Positions 40,748-49,220 of a stretch of 64,000 nucleotides of DNA are shown here, piece after piece. Origin of the DNA: Azospirillum sp. RU38E (GTDB lineage Bacteria; Pseudomonadota; Alphaproteobacteria; Azospirillales; Azospirillaceae); contig NZ_FZOI01000020.1 of assembly GCF_900188385.1 (NCBI RefSeq), positions 26,170 to 90,169 of the forward strand. Direction: 5' to 3'. Within the stretch, counting starts at the first letter, position 1; the number at the start of each line of letters is the position of its first letter. The notes under the pieces were generated by a model. It saw only the letters and a program-made list of their open reading frames with translations, ran no database searches and was not told where the DNA came from. Position numbers and translations under genes: made by a program.

Positions 40748-43246
40748 ATGAGTATGCCTTTCGAGAAGCCTGACCATTACCTGCTGGATACCGGGCGCCG
40801 CCGCCTTTTGCGCAATGGTGAGGTGGTCGCCTTGGGCGACCGTGCCTTTGACCTGTTGCTGGCCTTGGCGGGGGCGGACGGCAAGGCTCTGTCGGCGGAT
40901 GAACTGACGGCCCTGGTCTGGCCGGGCCTGTCGGTCAGCGCTGGCAATCTGCGGGTTCAGGTGCGGGCCCTGCGCAAGGCGTTGGGCGATAGCGCGGTGG
41001 AGAATGTGCCGGGCGTGGGTTACCGCCTGACCCTGTTGCTGGACCCGGTGTTGCCCAATGCGGGCGAGAACCCGGCGGAAGAACTGGTCGGGCGTGATGG
41101 TGACCTGGGGCGCCTGCGCGAATTGCTGGCCCGGTCGCGGCTGGTCAGCATCATCGGCCCTGGCGGGGTGGGCAAAACCTGTCTGGCCCTGGCGGGGGCT
41201 GCCGCGTGTGAGGGGCTGCGGGTGGTGCATGTGGAACTGGCGCCGGTGCGTCAGCCTGGGTTGGTGCCGGTGGTGACGGCGGCGGCCCTGTCCATCCGCC
41301 TGTTGAAGGCCGATGTCGTGGACGCCATCCGGGCGGCGCTGGCCGGCCAGCCCACCCTGCTGCTGCTGGACAATGCCGAACATCTGCTGGATGAGGTGGG
41401 GGAGTTCGCGGAAAACCTGCTGGGCACCTGCCCTGACCTGCACCTGTTGCTGACCAGCCGGGAGCCGTTGAATATCAGCGGTGAATTGCTGCTGAACCTC
41501 TGCCCCCTGGCCTGTCCGCCGGCGGAAGAGATGGCCGCGGCAGCCATCCGGTCCTATCCCGCCGTGGCGCTGGTGCTACGCAACCATGCCCAGGCGGGTT
41601 GGCCTTCCTTGGCGGATGACCAGATGCCAGCCCTGGCCAGGCTTTGCCGCCAGTTGGACGGGCTGCCCTTGGCCCTGGTGCTGCTGGCCGCGCAGTTGCG
41701 CGATTGTCTGGTGGCGGATGTCTCGGCGGCCCTGGCAGGGCGGCTGCAGAACCTGCCGCTGGAGGGCACGTTCCATTACCGCCATGACAGTCTGGCCCAT
41801 ATGCTGGACTGGAGCTTTGATCTGCTGTCTGATGATGAACGGCTGTTGCTGTCGCGGCTGGCCGTGTTCAGCGGTTCCTGGCCGGTGGCGGCGGCGGTGG
41901 CGGTCTGCGGGGCCGCGCCGCTGACGCCGGCCATGGTGCCGGGGCTGGTGGCTGGTCTGGTTTCCCGTTCCCTGGTGGCGGGACCATTGCAGACGCAAGG
42001 GGCAGGGCTGCGCCTGCTGGAAACCATCCGCCAATATATCATCGCCCGCGATCCCGGCCGGATTGAACGGGAGAGGCTGAACCATGCCCTGTTGGGCTGG
42101 TTACCAGACGTGCTGGAAGAATATCATGTCCAGTCGGAGCAGGTGGGGGTGATCGCGGCCAAGCTGGATGTCGATATTGCCGATGTGCGCGCCATCCTGG
42201 ATTGGGCGCTGGGAGGGCAGGACATTCAACGCGGGCAGGAGCTGGTGGTTGCGATGATCCGGGTCTGGAACGTGCGCGGCCTCTATACGGAGGGGGCCCG
42301 TTACCTGGTGCGTGCCTGGGATGCCTGTGACGCGGATACGCCCCCCGCCTTGCGTGGCATTATCGGCTTGTTGCTGTATGGGGAGGGGATACCGCTGCAG
42401 CTGCCCCATCACCAGCAGCGCCCCTGGTTCATGCGCGAAGAATTCCCCGCGGCCATCGCGGCGTTGCGCCCTATCCAGCATCAGCAGCCCCGCTGGTTCA
42501 TCAATGCCTTCATGAGCGCTGGCTGGATGAAGCGTTATCAGGGAGAGCTGGAAGCTGCATTGACCCTGTGGGAAGAGGCGTTGGTGGTTTGCGAACGTCA
42601 CGCGTTGGCAAACCTGCAATCCACGATTCTATCATTGATCGGCACGACGGCTGCGTTGATCGGTGACTTGACCAAGGCCCGCAGCTCGCTGGAACTCGCC
42701 ATGGAAATCGGCCTGAGGATCGGGCTCTATCCCGCCCTTCCTGCCATGCGGATGGCAGAGGTGGAGTTTGCCGCCGGTGATTACGACCGGGCGGTGGCCG
42801 TGGCGCGTGAAATCCTGGTTCAAGGACGGGGGATCACGCCTGCGCTGGAACTGACCCTCTATGCCAATCTCGCCTCTTACCTTGTGGTCAAAGGCGATTT
42901 GCCGGCGGCGATAGAGGAGGCGCTGACGGGGTTGCGTCTGCTGCTGCGGCAAAAATATACCTATTCCATCGGATGGACGCTGGAACGCGGGGCGCTGATC
43001 GCCGCCAGGCTGGGGCGACGCGAGTTGGCGGCCGAATTGATGGCTGGGGCGGATGCCTTCGTCGCCAGCATGAACCTGACGCGCGGGGGGCCGGAACTGG
43101 CGATCCATCATCTGCTGCGGGCTGAACTGGGGCCGCCGGGGGAGGTGCCCCTGCTGCCGCCTGAGCAATTGTTGCAGAAACTGCTGGCCTTTTATGAAGG
43201 GGCGGTGGCCGCCGTGACGGGGGATGCAGAAGCCCGTCCGAATTAA
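40748..43246 (+). CDS. Large winged-helix/STAND ATPase transcriptional regulator with helical-repeat C-terminus
   Basis: 832 residues. The N-terminal OmpR/CadC-type winged helix covers residues 10-97 (LGDRAFDLLLALAGADGKALSADELTALVWPG, LRVQVRALRKALGD, VPGVGYRLTLL). The STAND/NB-ARC-like ATPase has Walker A GPGGVGKTCLAL, Walker B LLLLDNAEHLLDE and sensor LLLTSREPL. From about residue 480 to the end it is helical with TPR-like repeats (GELEAALTLWEEALVVCERH, GDLTKARSSLELAMEIGLR, GDYDRAVAVAREILVQG, GDLPAAIEEALTGLRLLLR). AfsR/MalT-like signal-transduction ATPase architecture. Paralogue of the regulator at 38312-39676, which lacks the repeat tail. It may use the ATG at 40754. Confidence 0.88.
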   Translation: MSMPFEKPDHYLLDTGRRRLLRNGEVVALGDRAFDLLLALAGADGKALSADELTALVWPGLSVSAGNLRVQVRALRKALGDSAVENVPGVGYRLTLLLDPVLPNAGENPAEELVGRDGDLGRLRELLARSRLVSIIGPGGVGKTCLALAGAAACEGLRVVHVELAPVRQPGLVPVVTAAALSIRLLKADVVDAIRAALAGQPTLLLLDNAEHLLDEVGEFAENLLGTCPDLHLLLTSREPLNISGELLLNLCPLACPPAEEMAAAAIRSYPAVALVLRNHAQAGWPSLADDQMPALARLCRQLDGLPLALVLLAAQLRDCLVADVSAALAGRLQNLPLEGTFHYRHDSLAHMLDWSFDLLSDDERLLLSRLAVFSGSWPVAAAVAVCGAAPLTPAMVPGLVAGLVSRSLVAGPLQTQGAGLRLLETIRQYIIARDPGRIERERLNHALLGWLPDVLEEYHVQSEQVGVIAAKLDVDIADVRAILDWALGGQDIQRGQELVVAMIRVWNVRGLYTEGARYLVRAWDACDADTPPALRGIIGLLLYGEGIPLQLPHHQQRPWFMREEFPAAIAALRPIQHQQPRWFINAFMSAGWMKRYQGELEAALTLWEEALVVCERHALANLQSTILSLIGTTAALIGDLTKARSSLELAMEIGLRIGLYPALPAMRMAEVEFAAGDYDRAVAVAREILVQGRGITPALELTLYANLASYLVVKGDLPAAIEEALTGLRLLLRQKYTYSIGWTLERGALIAARLGRRELAAELMAGADAFVASMNLTRGGPELAIHHLLRAELGPPGEVPLLPPEQLLQKLLAFYEGAVAAVTGDAEARPN

Positions 43247-43267
43247 CCATGGAGCAGCCTTGCTGAC

Positions 43268-43291
43268 GGGCCGGAAATGCCCTTCCGGCCC
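43268..43291. terminator. Bidirectional hairpin between convergent genes
   Basis: Perfect 9-bp arms GGGCCGGAA / TTCCGGCCC with a 6-base loop, in the 109-bp gap between the STAND regulator and the LLM monooxygenase. Not a member of the composite repeat family. Confidence 0.55.
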
Positions 43292-43355
43292 CGACACATG
43301 ACATCGTGACATCTGATCAAAATATCGTAGCCGGGGCCGGGGGACGCAGATGTTT

Positions 43356-44426
43356 CTATGCCGCCTGCTGCCATTGGCGCAGTTGTGGCAAGACATGGCG
43401 GCCGAACAGGTCACATTCGGCTGCGTGCGGATAGCCGGACAGCACAAAGGCTTCCAGCCCCAGCGCGTGATAGGCCTTCAGCTTGGCCAGCACCTGATCG
43501 GGATCGCCGACAATGGCCGCCCCACAGCCCGAGCGGGCGCGGCCGATACCGGTCCAGAGATTTTCCTCGATATAGCCATCCTGCTGGCTGGCAGCCTCCC
43601 GCAGTTCGGCCTGACGGCGGACGCCGTAGGATTGGGAATCCAGCGATTTTGCCCGGATGGCCGCTCCGGTATCCGCATCCAGCTTGGATAGCAGCCGATC
43701 GGCGGCGGCGCGGGCCTCCGCCTCGGTTTCCCGCACCACCACATGCACGCGATAGCCGAAGCGCAGGCTTCGGCCGTGCTGGCTGGCACGCGCCCGCAGA
43801 TCGCTGATGATGCCGGCAATGCCGTCCAGCGTGTCGGGCCACATCAGATAGACGTCGGCCGCCTTGGCCGCGGCCTCCCGCGCCTCCGTCGACAGGCCAC
43901 CGAAATAGAGCGGGGGGCAGCGGCCGGAAACGGTGCGGACGCGCGGCGGATCCAGTTTCAGTTTGTAGAATTCCCCCTGGTGATCCAGCGGCTGGCCATT
44001 CAGCAGCGTGCGCAGGATATTCATCACCTCCACCGTGCGGTCATAGCGGGGGCCAGCCGGCAGGCTCTCCCCCGGCAGGTCGCTAGAGATGATGTTGACG
44101 GTCAGCCGCCCGCCCAGCATCTGGTCGAGCGTGGCCACCTGCCGGGCGATCTGCGGCGGCCAGAACTCCCCGCAGCGGATGGCCAGCAGCAGCTTGATCT
44201 GCTTCAGCAGCGGCGCGATGCCGCCGGCAAAGGCGACATTGTCGATGCCAAGCTGATAGCCGGACGGCAGCAGCAGATTGTCATAGCCCAGCTTGTCCGC
44301 CGTCTGGGCGATGGTGCGGCAATGGTCGAAGCTGGATTGCAGGGACGGGTCGGGCTGACCCAGGAACTCAAAATCATCGTCGCACAGGGCGGAGAACCAG
44401 GCGACTTCAAGCGGGCGGCTGGACAT
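43356..44426 (-). CDS. LLM-class FMNH2-dependent monooxygenase (alkanesulfonate/sulfoquinovose monooxygenase-like)
   Basis: 356 residues; bacterial luciferase-like TIM barrel of the SsuD type. SsuD-like landmarks: LGYDNLLLPSGYQLG, LLLAIRCGEFWPPQIARQVATLDQMLGGRLTVNIISSD, HQGEFYKL, PLYFGGLSTEAREAAAKAADVYLMWPD, VGDPDQVLAKLKAYHALGLEAFVLSGYPHAAECDLFGRHVLP. SsuD-type enzymes release sulfite from alkanesulfonates, and the sulfoquinovose monooxygenases belong to the same family. It needs reduced flavin from a partner reductase, which is not seen in this window. It probably shares a transcript with the aldo/keto reductase 47 bp upstream. A non-sulfur substrate cannot be excluded. Confidence 0.85.
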   Translation of the reverse strand: MSSRPLEVAWFSALCDDDFEFLGQPDPSLQSSFDHCRTIAQTADKLGYDNLLLPSGYQLGIDNVAFAGGIAPLLKQIKLLLAIRCGEFWPPQIARQVATLDQMLGGRLTVNIISSDLPGESLPAGPRYDRTVEVMNILRTLLNGQPLDHQGEFYKLKLDPPRVRTVSGRCPPLYFGGLSTEAREAAAKAADVYLMWPDTLDGIAGIISDLRARASQHGRSLRFGYRVHVVVRETEAEARAAADRLLSKLDADTGAAIRAKSLDSQSYGVRRQAELREAASQQDGYIEENLWTGIGRARSGCGAAIVGDPDQVLAKLKAYHALGLEAFVLSGYPHAAECDLFGRHVLPQLRQWQQAA

Positions 44427-44473
44427 GCGGGCGGACCTTTCGCAAAGGGTGCGTATCGGGCGGTCGGGCTGGA

Positions 44474-45385
44474 TCAGGGCAACGGCGCGCCCAGGGCCGC
44501 CTGCAGCACGGCGTACCAGTCGGCATCGGTGAACTGCACCTTGAAGGCGTCCGATGCCTCCCGGATGCGGGCCGGTGTCTGGCTGCCGATCAGCGGGATC
44601 GGCCGCGACGGGTGGGCCAGAATCCAGGCATAGGCAACCGCCGACCGGCCCACGCCATTGGCGGCGGCGATCCGGTCCAGTTCAGCGATGACGGCCAGGG
44701 TGCGCGCGTCATCCGTGGCACCCAGCAGGCGACCGCCGGCCAGCGGCGACCAGGCCAGCACGGCCAGATCGCGTTCCATCGCCTGATCCAGCACCCCGTC
44801 AAACAGGATATCCACGGCGCGGGGGGAGAATTCCGGCTGGATGGACACCAGCTTGAACGGCAGATGCGCCTGCAGCGCCGCCACCTGGGCCGGGCTGTGG
44901 TTGGAAACGCCGGCGGCCTTGATCTTGCCGTCCTGGTGCAGCTTGTCCAGCGCGGCCGCCACCTCCGCCGGGTGGGCCAGCAGATCGGGGCGATGCACCT
45001 GATAAAGGTCGATCACATCCGTCTTCAGGCGGGCCAGCGAGGCCTCTGCCGCGCGGATCAGGTAATCACCCCGCGAGATATAGGGGATGCCGGGGATGAT
45101 GCCGCCCTTGGTGGCCAGCACGATCTTGTCGCGCAGGCTGGGCGTGGTCTTCAGCACCTGACCGAACAGGGCCTCTGCCGCGCCAAAGGTTTCCAGATTA
45201 TCCGGGCCATAGACATCGGCGGTGTCGAATAAAGTAATGCCGCTATCCAATGCCGCTACAGCAAGATCGCGCGCAGAGTCAATATTTGTTCCACGAAAGC
45301 GCCACATTCCCCAGCCAAATGGAGAAATGGACGGTGTATTTTCAATAATGGAGCGATATTCTTGATGGACAACGATCTTATTCAC
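44474..45385 (-). CDS. Aldo/keto reductase
   Basis: 303 residues; NAD(P)H-dependent (beta/alpha)8 reductase. Catalytic tetrad segments: GITLFDTADVYGPDNLETFGAAEALFG (Asp, Tyr), IVLATKGG (Lys) and LYQVHRPDLLAHP (His). The cofactor segment is IPLIGSQTPARI. I choose the GTG at 45385 because AAGGAG lies eight bases upstream; frames starting at 45424 or 45511 would add an untypical leader. The first third is noticeably AT-richer than its neighbours. Next to an SsuD-type monooxygenase it could reduce the aldehyde left after desulfonation, as the reductases of sulfoquinovose monooxygenase pathways do; inference. Confidence 0.87.
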   Translation of the reverse strand: MNKIVVHQEYRSIIENTPSISPFGWGMWRFRGTNIDSARDLAVAALDSGITLFDTADVYGPDNLETFGAAEALFGQVLKTTPSLRDKIVLATKGGIIPGIPYISRGDYLIRAAEASLARLKTDVIDLYQVHRPDLLAHPAEVAAALDKLHQDGKIKAAGVSNHSPAQVAALQAHLPFKLVSIQPEFSPRAVDILFDGVLDQAMERDLAVLAWSPLAGGRLLGATDDARTLAVIAELDRIAAANGVGRSAVAYAWILAHPSRPIPLIGSQTPARIREASDAFKVQFTDADWYAVLQAALGAPLP

Positions 45386-45449
45386 TGGTAGTTCTCCTTC
45401 ATATCCATTCGGATGGCTGTGCATCTCTCGATGGGAATTGGGTGACTTG

Positions 45450-46541
45450 ATGTCTAAGTTGCGGTTCGCGCTGATCGGTACCGGCATGATGGGTGTCGAA
45501 CATCTGACCAATCTGGCCTTGTTCGCGGAGGCTGAACTGGTGGCGCTGGTGGACCCGGAACCGTCCTCCCTGCGCTATGCGGCGGCGGCGCTGGGGGAAC
45601 GGGCGGCGGGCGTGGCGCAGTTCGCCAATGTGCCGGACCTGCTGGCGGCGGGGCTGAATCTCGATGCTGTCATCATTTCTTCCCCCAACCATACGCACCA
45701 TGATGTGCTGGGGCCGCTGTTCGGCACCGACCTGCATATCCTGTGCGAAAAGCCGCTCTGTTCCGATCTCGACGATGCCAAGCGGGTGGCCGACCGGGCA
45801 GCCGCGCACCGGGGTGTGTTCTGGGTCGGTATGGAATACCGCTTCATGCCGCCGGCAGCGGAGTTCATCCGCCAGATTCATGATGGCAAGGTGGGCCGGT
45901 TGGTGATGCTGGCCATGCGCGAACACCGGTTCCCCTTTCTGCAGAAGGTGGGTGACTGGAACCGGTTCAGCCGCAATACCGGCGGCACCATGGTGGAGAA
46001 ATGCTGCCATTTCTTCGACCTGATGCGCCTGATCGTGCAGGCGGAACCGGTGCGCATCCATTGTTCGGGGGCCATGGACGTCAACCATCTGGACGAGCGC
46101 TATGGCGGCGAACGGCCGGATATCATCGATAACAGCTACACCATCGTTGATTTCGACAATGGTGTACGCGCCCTGCTGGACCTCTGCATGTTCGCCGATG
46201 GGGCCGAACAGCAGGAGGAGATTGCCGCCACCGGCGACAAGGCCAAGCTGGAAGTCTTCGTACCGTCCGGCGAACTGGTCTTCAGCCCGCGCGTCGGTTT
46301 CCGCCAGCCCAAGCGGGTGGAGCGTCGCATCATCGGCGTGGATGAAACGGTGCTGGCCGCCGGCTCCCACCATGGCGCCACCTATTTCCAGCAGCGCGCC
46401 TTCATCGATGCCATCCAGAAGGGCGCGCCGGTGCAGGTGACAGCGCGCGACGGGCTGCGCGCGGTTGCCATCGGCACGGCGGCGGAGATCAGCGCGCGGG
46501 AGAAGCGCGTGGTGGAATTCGCCGAACTGAATGTGGGGTGA
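45450..46541 (+). CDS. Gfo/Idh/MocA family protein, possibly NAD-dependent glycosidase (GH188-like)
   Basis: 363 residues. Rossmann domain KLRFALIGTGMMGVEHLTNLALF, then DAVIISSPNHTHHDVL and ILCEKPLCSDLDDA (catalytic-lysine EKP motif). The second domain contains MLAMREHRFPFLQKVGDWNRFSRNTGGTMVEKCCHFFDLM, a pattern I associate with sugar-modifying members near sulfosugar genes. NAD-dependent sulfoquinovosidases (GH188) are Gfo/Idh/MocA proteins, so this could open a sulfoquinovosyl glycoside by redox-assisted elimination rather than simply oxidise a sugar. That is inference; a plain dehydrogenase is the default reading. Divergent by 64 bp from the aldo/keto reductase. The ATG at 45450 is chosen over a TTG at 45438. 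Confidence 0.82.
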   Translation: MSKLRFALIGTGMMGVEHLTNLALFAEAELVALVDPEPSSLRYAAAALGERAAGVAQFANVPDLLAAGLNLDAVIISSPNHTHHDVLGPLFGTDLHILCEKPLCSDLDDAKRVADRAAAHRGVFWVGMEYRFMPPAAEFIRQIHDGKVGRLVMLAMREHRFPFLQKVGDWNRFSRNTGGTMVEKCCHFFDLMRLIVQAEPVRIHCSGAMDVNHLDERYGGERPDIIDNSYTIVDFDNGVRALLDLCMFADGAEQQEEIAATGDKAKLEVFVPSGELVFSPRVGFRQPKRVERRIIGVDETVLAAGSHHGATYFQQRAFIDAIQKGAPVQVTARDGLRAVAIGTAAEISAREKRVVEFAELNVG

Positions 46542-46545
46542 GGCT

Positions 46546-46680
46546 GCACATCGCCGATAAGCATGGCTTGTCGGCGATGTGCACGGCGGCGACCGCCGCC
46601 GCGCGCCACGTGGCGCGTAGCCGAGCCGCCGGATGGCGGCGCTGGCGACTGAAGCCCGGTGATCGGTCCCGATCACCGGG
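46546..46680 (+). repeat. Composite palindromic repeat, copy D (full form)
   Basis: Outer hairpin: perfect 12-bp arms GCACATCGCCGA / TCGGCGATGTGC (46546-46582). Second hairpin GGCGG-CGA-CCGCC. Perfect 16-bp palindrome CGCGCCACGTGGCGCG (46602-46617) running into head GTGGCGCGTAGCCGAG. GGAT hairpin GCCGCC-GGAT-GGCGGC (46625-46640). Last hairpin CCCGGTGATCGG / CCGATCACCGGG (46655-46680). Convergent gap. Confidence 0.8.
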
Positions 46681-46707
46681 ACATAAGACGAAAAATGCGT
46701 CATGGCG

Positions 46708-47454
46708 TCAGCGGGCTTCCGCTGACGCCGGCGCATCCAGCAGCCGTTCCAGGATCGCCCCTTCCAGGGCGGCGAAGGCGGCATCGCCCCGGCGGCGGGG
46801 GCGGGGCAGGTCGATGGGCTGGTCCAGCGCCACCCGCCCCGCATCAATCAGCAGCACCCGGTCGGCCAATGCCACCGCTTCCCCCACATCATGGGTGACA
46901 AGCAAGGCAGTGAAGCCCTGGGCCTGCCAGACATTTTCCAGCAGGGACTGCATTTCGATCCGGGTCAGCGCGTCCAGCGCGCCCAGCGGCTCGTCCAGGG
47001 CCAGCAGTGTCGGGTGGCTGACCAGGGCGCGGGCCAGCGCCACGCGCTGACGCTGACCGCCTGACAGGGTGCTGGGCCAGTCATCGGCCTTGGCTGCTAG
47101 CCCGACATCGGCCAGGGCTTCGCGCGCGGCAGCTACCCCCTCCGGCCCGTCACCGCGTTCGCCCAGGCCCACGGCCACATTGGCGGCAACACTCGCCCAG
47201 GGCAGCAGGCGCGGTTCCTGGAACACCAGTCGCGCATGGGCGGCGTCGCTGTCGCTGCTCACGTGGCCGGTGCTGGCCGGTTCCAGGCCCAGGATCACCC
47301 GTAGCAGCGTGCTTTTCCCGCAGCCGCTTTTGCCGATGATGGCAACGAAGCTGCCCGGTTCGATGGACAGGTCGACACCATGCAGTACGTCCGTCTCACC
47401 AAACCGCTTGCTCACCTGGGAGAGGGTGAGGGCGGCACCCTTATGCTTGCTCAT
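46708..47454 (-). CDS. ABC transporter ATP-binding protein (SsuB/TauB-type)
   Basis: 248 residues. Walker [16 protein letters not shown]-loop [10 protein letters not shown], signature [15 protein letters not shown], Walker [17 protein letters not shown] and switch [18 protein letters not shown]. It belongs to the nitrate/sulfonate/taurine (SsuB/TauB) group by its sequence around the Q-loop. The start at 47454 has GGAGG five bases upstream; an ATG at 47457 is also possible. Last gene of the TonB receptor-SBP-permease-ATPase operon; it energises import of the ligand bound by the solute-binding protein. Confidence 0.92.
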   Translation of the reverse strand: MSKHKGAALTLSQVSKRFGETDVLHGVDLSIEPGSFVAIIGKSGCGKSTLLRVILGLEPASTGHVSSDSDAAHARLVFQEPRLLPWASVAANVAVGLGERGDGPEGVAAAREALADVGLAAKADDWPSTLSGGQRQRVALARALVSHPTLLALDEPLGALDALTRIEMQSLLENVWQAQGFTALLVTHDVGEAVALADRVLLIDAGRVALDQPIDLPRPRRRGDAAFAALEGAILERLLDAPASAEAR

Positions 47455-47465
47455 CATCCCCTCCA

Positions 47466-48242
47466 TCACCGGCGATAGGCCGGGTTCCAGCGCAGGAAGC
47501 GCCGTTCCAGCGCCTTGGTGGCGCTGTCCGCCAGCTTGCCCAACAGGGCGTAGATCAGGATCGACAGCACCACCACATCGGTGCGCATGAACTCCCGCGC
47601 CGCCATGGCCATATGGCCGATGCCGGATTTGGCGGCGATGGTTTCCGCCACGATCAGCGTCAGCCACATGATGCCCAGCGCATAGCGCAGGCCCACCAGG
47701 ATGGCGGGCAGGGCACCCGGCAGGATGACGCGGCGGAACAGCCGCCGGGGCGACATGCCATAGACCCGCCCCATCTCAATCAATTGCGGATCGACATTGC
47801 GGATGCCGTGCAGCGTGTTCAGATAGATGGGGAAGAACACCCCCAGCGCCACCAGGAACAGCCGCGCCTCCTCCTCGATCCCGAACCAGATGATCACCAT
47901 GGGGATCAGGGCCAGATGCGGCACGTTGCGCACCATCTGCAAGGTCGGGTCCAGCAACCGCTCACTGATCCGGGACAGGCCGGTCAGCAGGCCGAGGCCA
48001 AAACCGATGCCACCGCCGATCACCAGCCCGGCGAGTGCCCGCAATGTGCTGACGCCCAGATTGGCCGGCAGGGTGCCATCCAGGGTCAAGGCCCAGCCGG
48101 CGGCCAGCACCGCAGACGGGGCAGGCAGGATAGTGGCCGGCAGCCAGCCCAGGCTGGCGCTGACCTGCCACAGAAACAGCAGAACCCCCGGCACAATCCA
48201 GGCCAGGGGGAAGCGTTCCTTGCGATCTTGATAGCGGCTCAT
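47466..48242 (-). CDS. ABC transporter permease (SsuC/TauC-type)
   Basis: 258 residues, about six membrane helices. The EAA-type cytoplasmic loop is seen in [48 protein letters not shown], which is the BPD_transp_1 signature of the sulfonate/nitrate/taurine group. The ATG at 48242 overlaps the stop of the solute-binding protein gene by four bases (ATGA), with AAAGG just upstream; an ATG at 48254 is the alternative. The middle component of a complete ABC importer. Confidence 0.92.
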   Translation of the reverse strand: MSRYQDRKERFPLAWIVPGVLLFLWQVSASLGWLPATILPAPSAVLAAGWALTLDGTLPANLGVSTLRALAGLVIGGGIGFGLGLLTGLSRISERLLDPTLQMVRNVPHLALIPMVIIWFGIEEEARLFLVALGVFFPIYLNTLHGIRNVDPQLIEMGRVYGMSPRRLFRRVILPGALPAILVGLRYALGIMWLTLIVAETIAAKSGIGHMAMAAREFMRTDVVVLSILIYALLGKLADSATKALERRFLRWNPAYRR

Positions 48243-49219
48243 GCGCCTTTCCATCCCGTCCAGGCGGCATCGGCGATTTTCACGGGCACAGGGATGATGC
48301 CCAGCCGGTGGAACCGGTCGGCCACCGCCTGCTGGGCGGCGATCACCTCCGCCGTGATGGGCGTATAGGCGAAATCCGCCCGTTCCACCGTGTCACGCAG
48401 CAGGTCCAGCGGCAGGCCGGTTTCTTTGGCCATCAGTTCCGCCATCGCCCCCCGGTTCTGTTCGGCCCAGTGACCATCGGCGGCCAGCGCGTCGAGCGCT
48501 GCCGCCAGCAGGGCAGGGCGTTTGGCGGCGAAATCGCGGTGGGCCAGGGCATAGGCGGCCCCGCCGGTGCCCAACGCCCCGCCGGGCAGCAGGATGCGGG
48601 CATTATTCTGCTGCTGCGCCAGCGTGTAATAGGGATCCCAGATCACCCAGCCATCAATCCCGCCCTGGGCGAAGGCCGCCGCCGCATCGGCGGGGCCCAG
48701 ATTGACCACCTGCACGTCATCCAGCGTCAGCCCGGCACTTTCCAGCACCACAGCCGCGATATTGTGGGCCGACGAACCGCGCGTGAAGGCCAGCTTGCGC
48801 CCCTTCAGGTCGGCGATGCTGTTGATGCCGGAATTGGCTTGGGTGAGGATGCCCCCCGCCTTGCCGGACAGTTTCTGCACGGCGGCATAAAGCAGCGGCG
48901 CACCGGCGGCCTGGGCGAAGATGGGCGGGGTGTCGCCCGTCCCGCCCAGATCGATCCCGCCCACGGCAAGCGCTTCCAACAGCGGCGGGCCGGCGGCGAA
49001 TTCCAGCCATTCCACCTTGGCGGCACCCGCCCGCAGCAGCGCCTTGTCGAATTCGCCGCGCTGCTTGGCCAGCAGAAACACACCGTTCTTCTGATAGCCG
49101 ACACGGACCACCGCCGCCCCGTCATCCCCCTTGCCACAGCCGGCCAGCAGGGCCAGCCCGCCAAGCCCGGCGGCGGATAAAAGGGACCGTCGGGAAAGTC
49201 TGTTGGAAGCCTGCACCAT
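48239..49219 (-). CDS. ABC solute-binding lipoprotein (aliphatic sulfonate SsuA-type)
   Basis: 326 residues. Twin-Arg-like and lipoprotein leader (RLSRRSLLSAAGLGGLALLAGCGKG: lipobox LAGC). The binding fold shows VRVGYQKNGVFLLAKQRG, VEWLEFAAGPPLLEALAVGGIDLGGTGDTPPIFAQAAGAPLLYA, AFTRGSSAHNIAAVVLESAGL and GGIDGWVIWDPYYTLAQ, all typical of SsuA-like proteins that bind aliphatic sulfonates. The ATG at 49219 lies directly after the TonB receptor stop, with GGGGA five bases upstream, so translation is coupled to the receptor. Ligand not proven; a sulfonate is likely from family and context. Confidence 0.9.
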   Translation of the reverse strand: MVQASNRLSRRSLLSAAGLGGLALLAGCGKGDDGAAVVRVGYQKNGVFLLAKQRGEFDKALLRAGAAKVEWLEFAAGPPLLEALAVGGIDLGGTGDTPPIFAQAAGAPLLYAAVQKLSGKAGGILTQANSGINSIADLKGRKLAFTRGSSAHNIAAVVLESAGLTLDDVQVVNLGPADAAAAFAQGGIDGWVIWDPYYTLAQQQNNARILLPGGALGTGGAAYALAHRDFAAKRPALLAAALDALAADGHWAEQNRGAMAELMAKETGLPLDLLRDTVERADFAYTPITAEVIAAQQAVADRFHRLGIIPVPVKIADAAWTGWKGA

Positions 49220-49220
49220 A

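Noticed and set aside
46602..46617. CGCGCCACGTGGCGCG as an independent operator
   Set aside because: It falls inside repeat copy D, partly overlapping the GTGGCGCG head shared with copy C, so it is better explained as part of the repeat.
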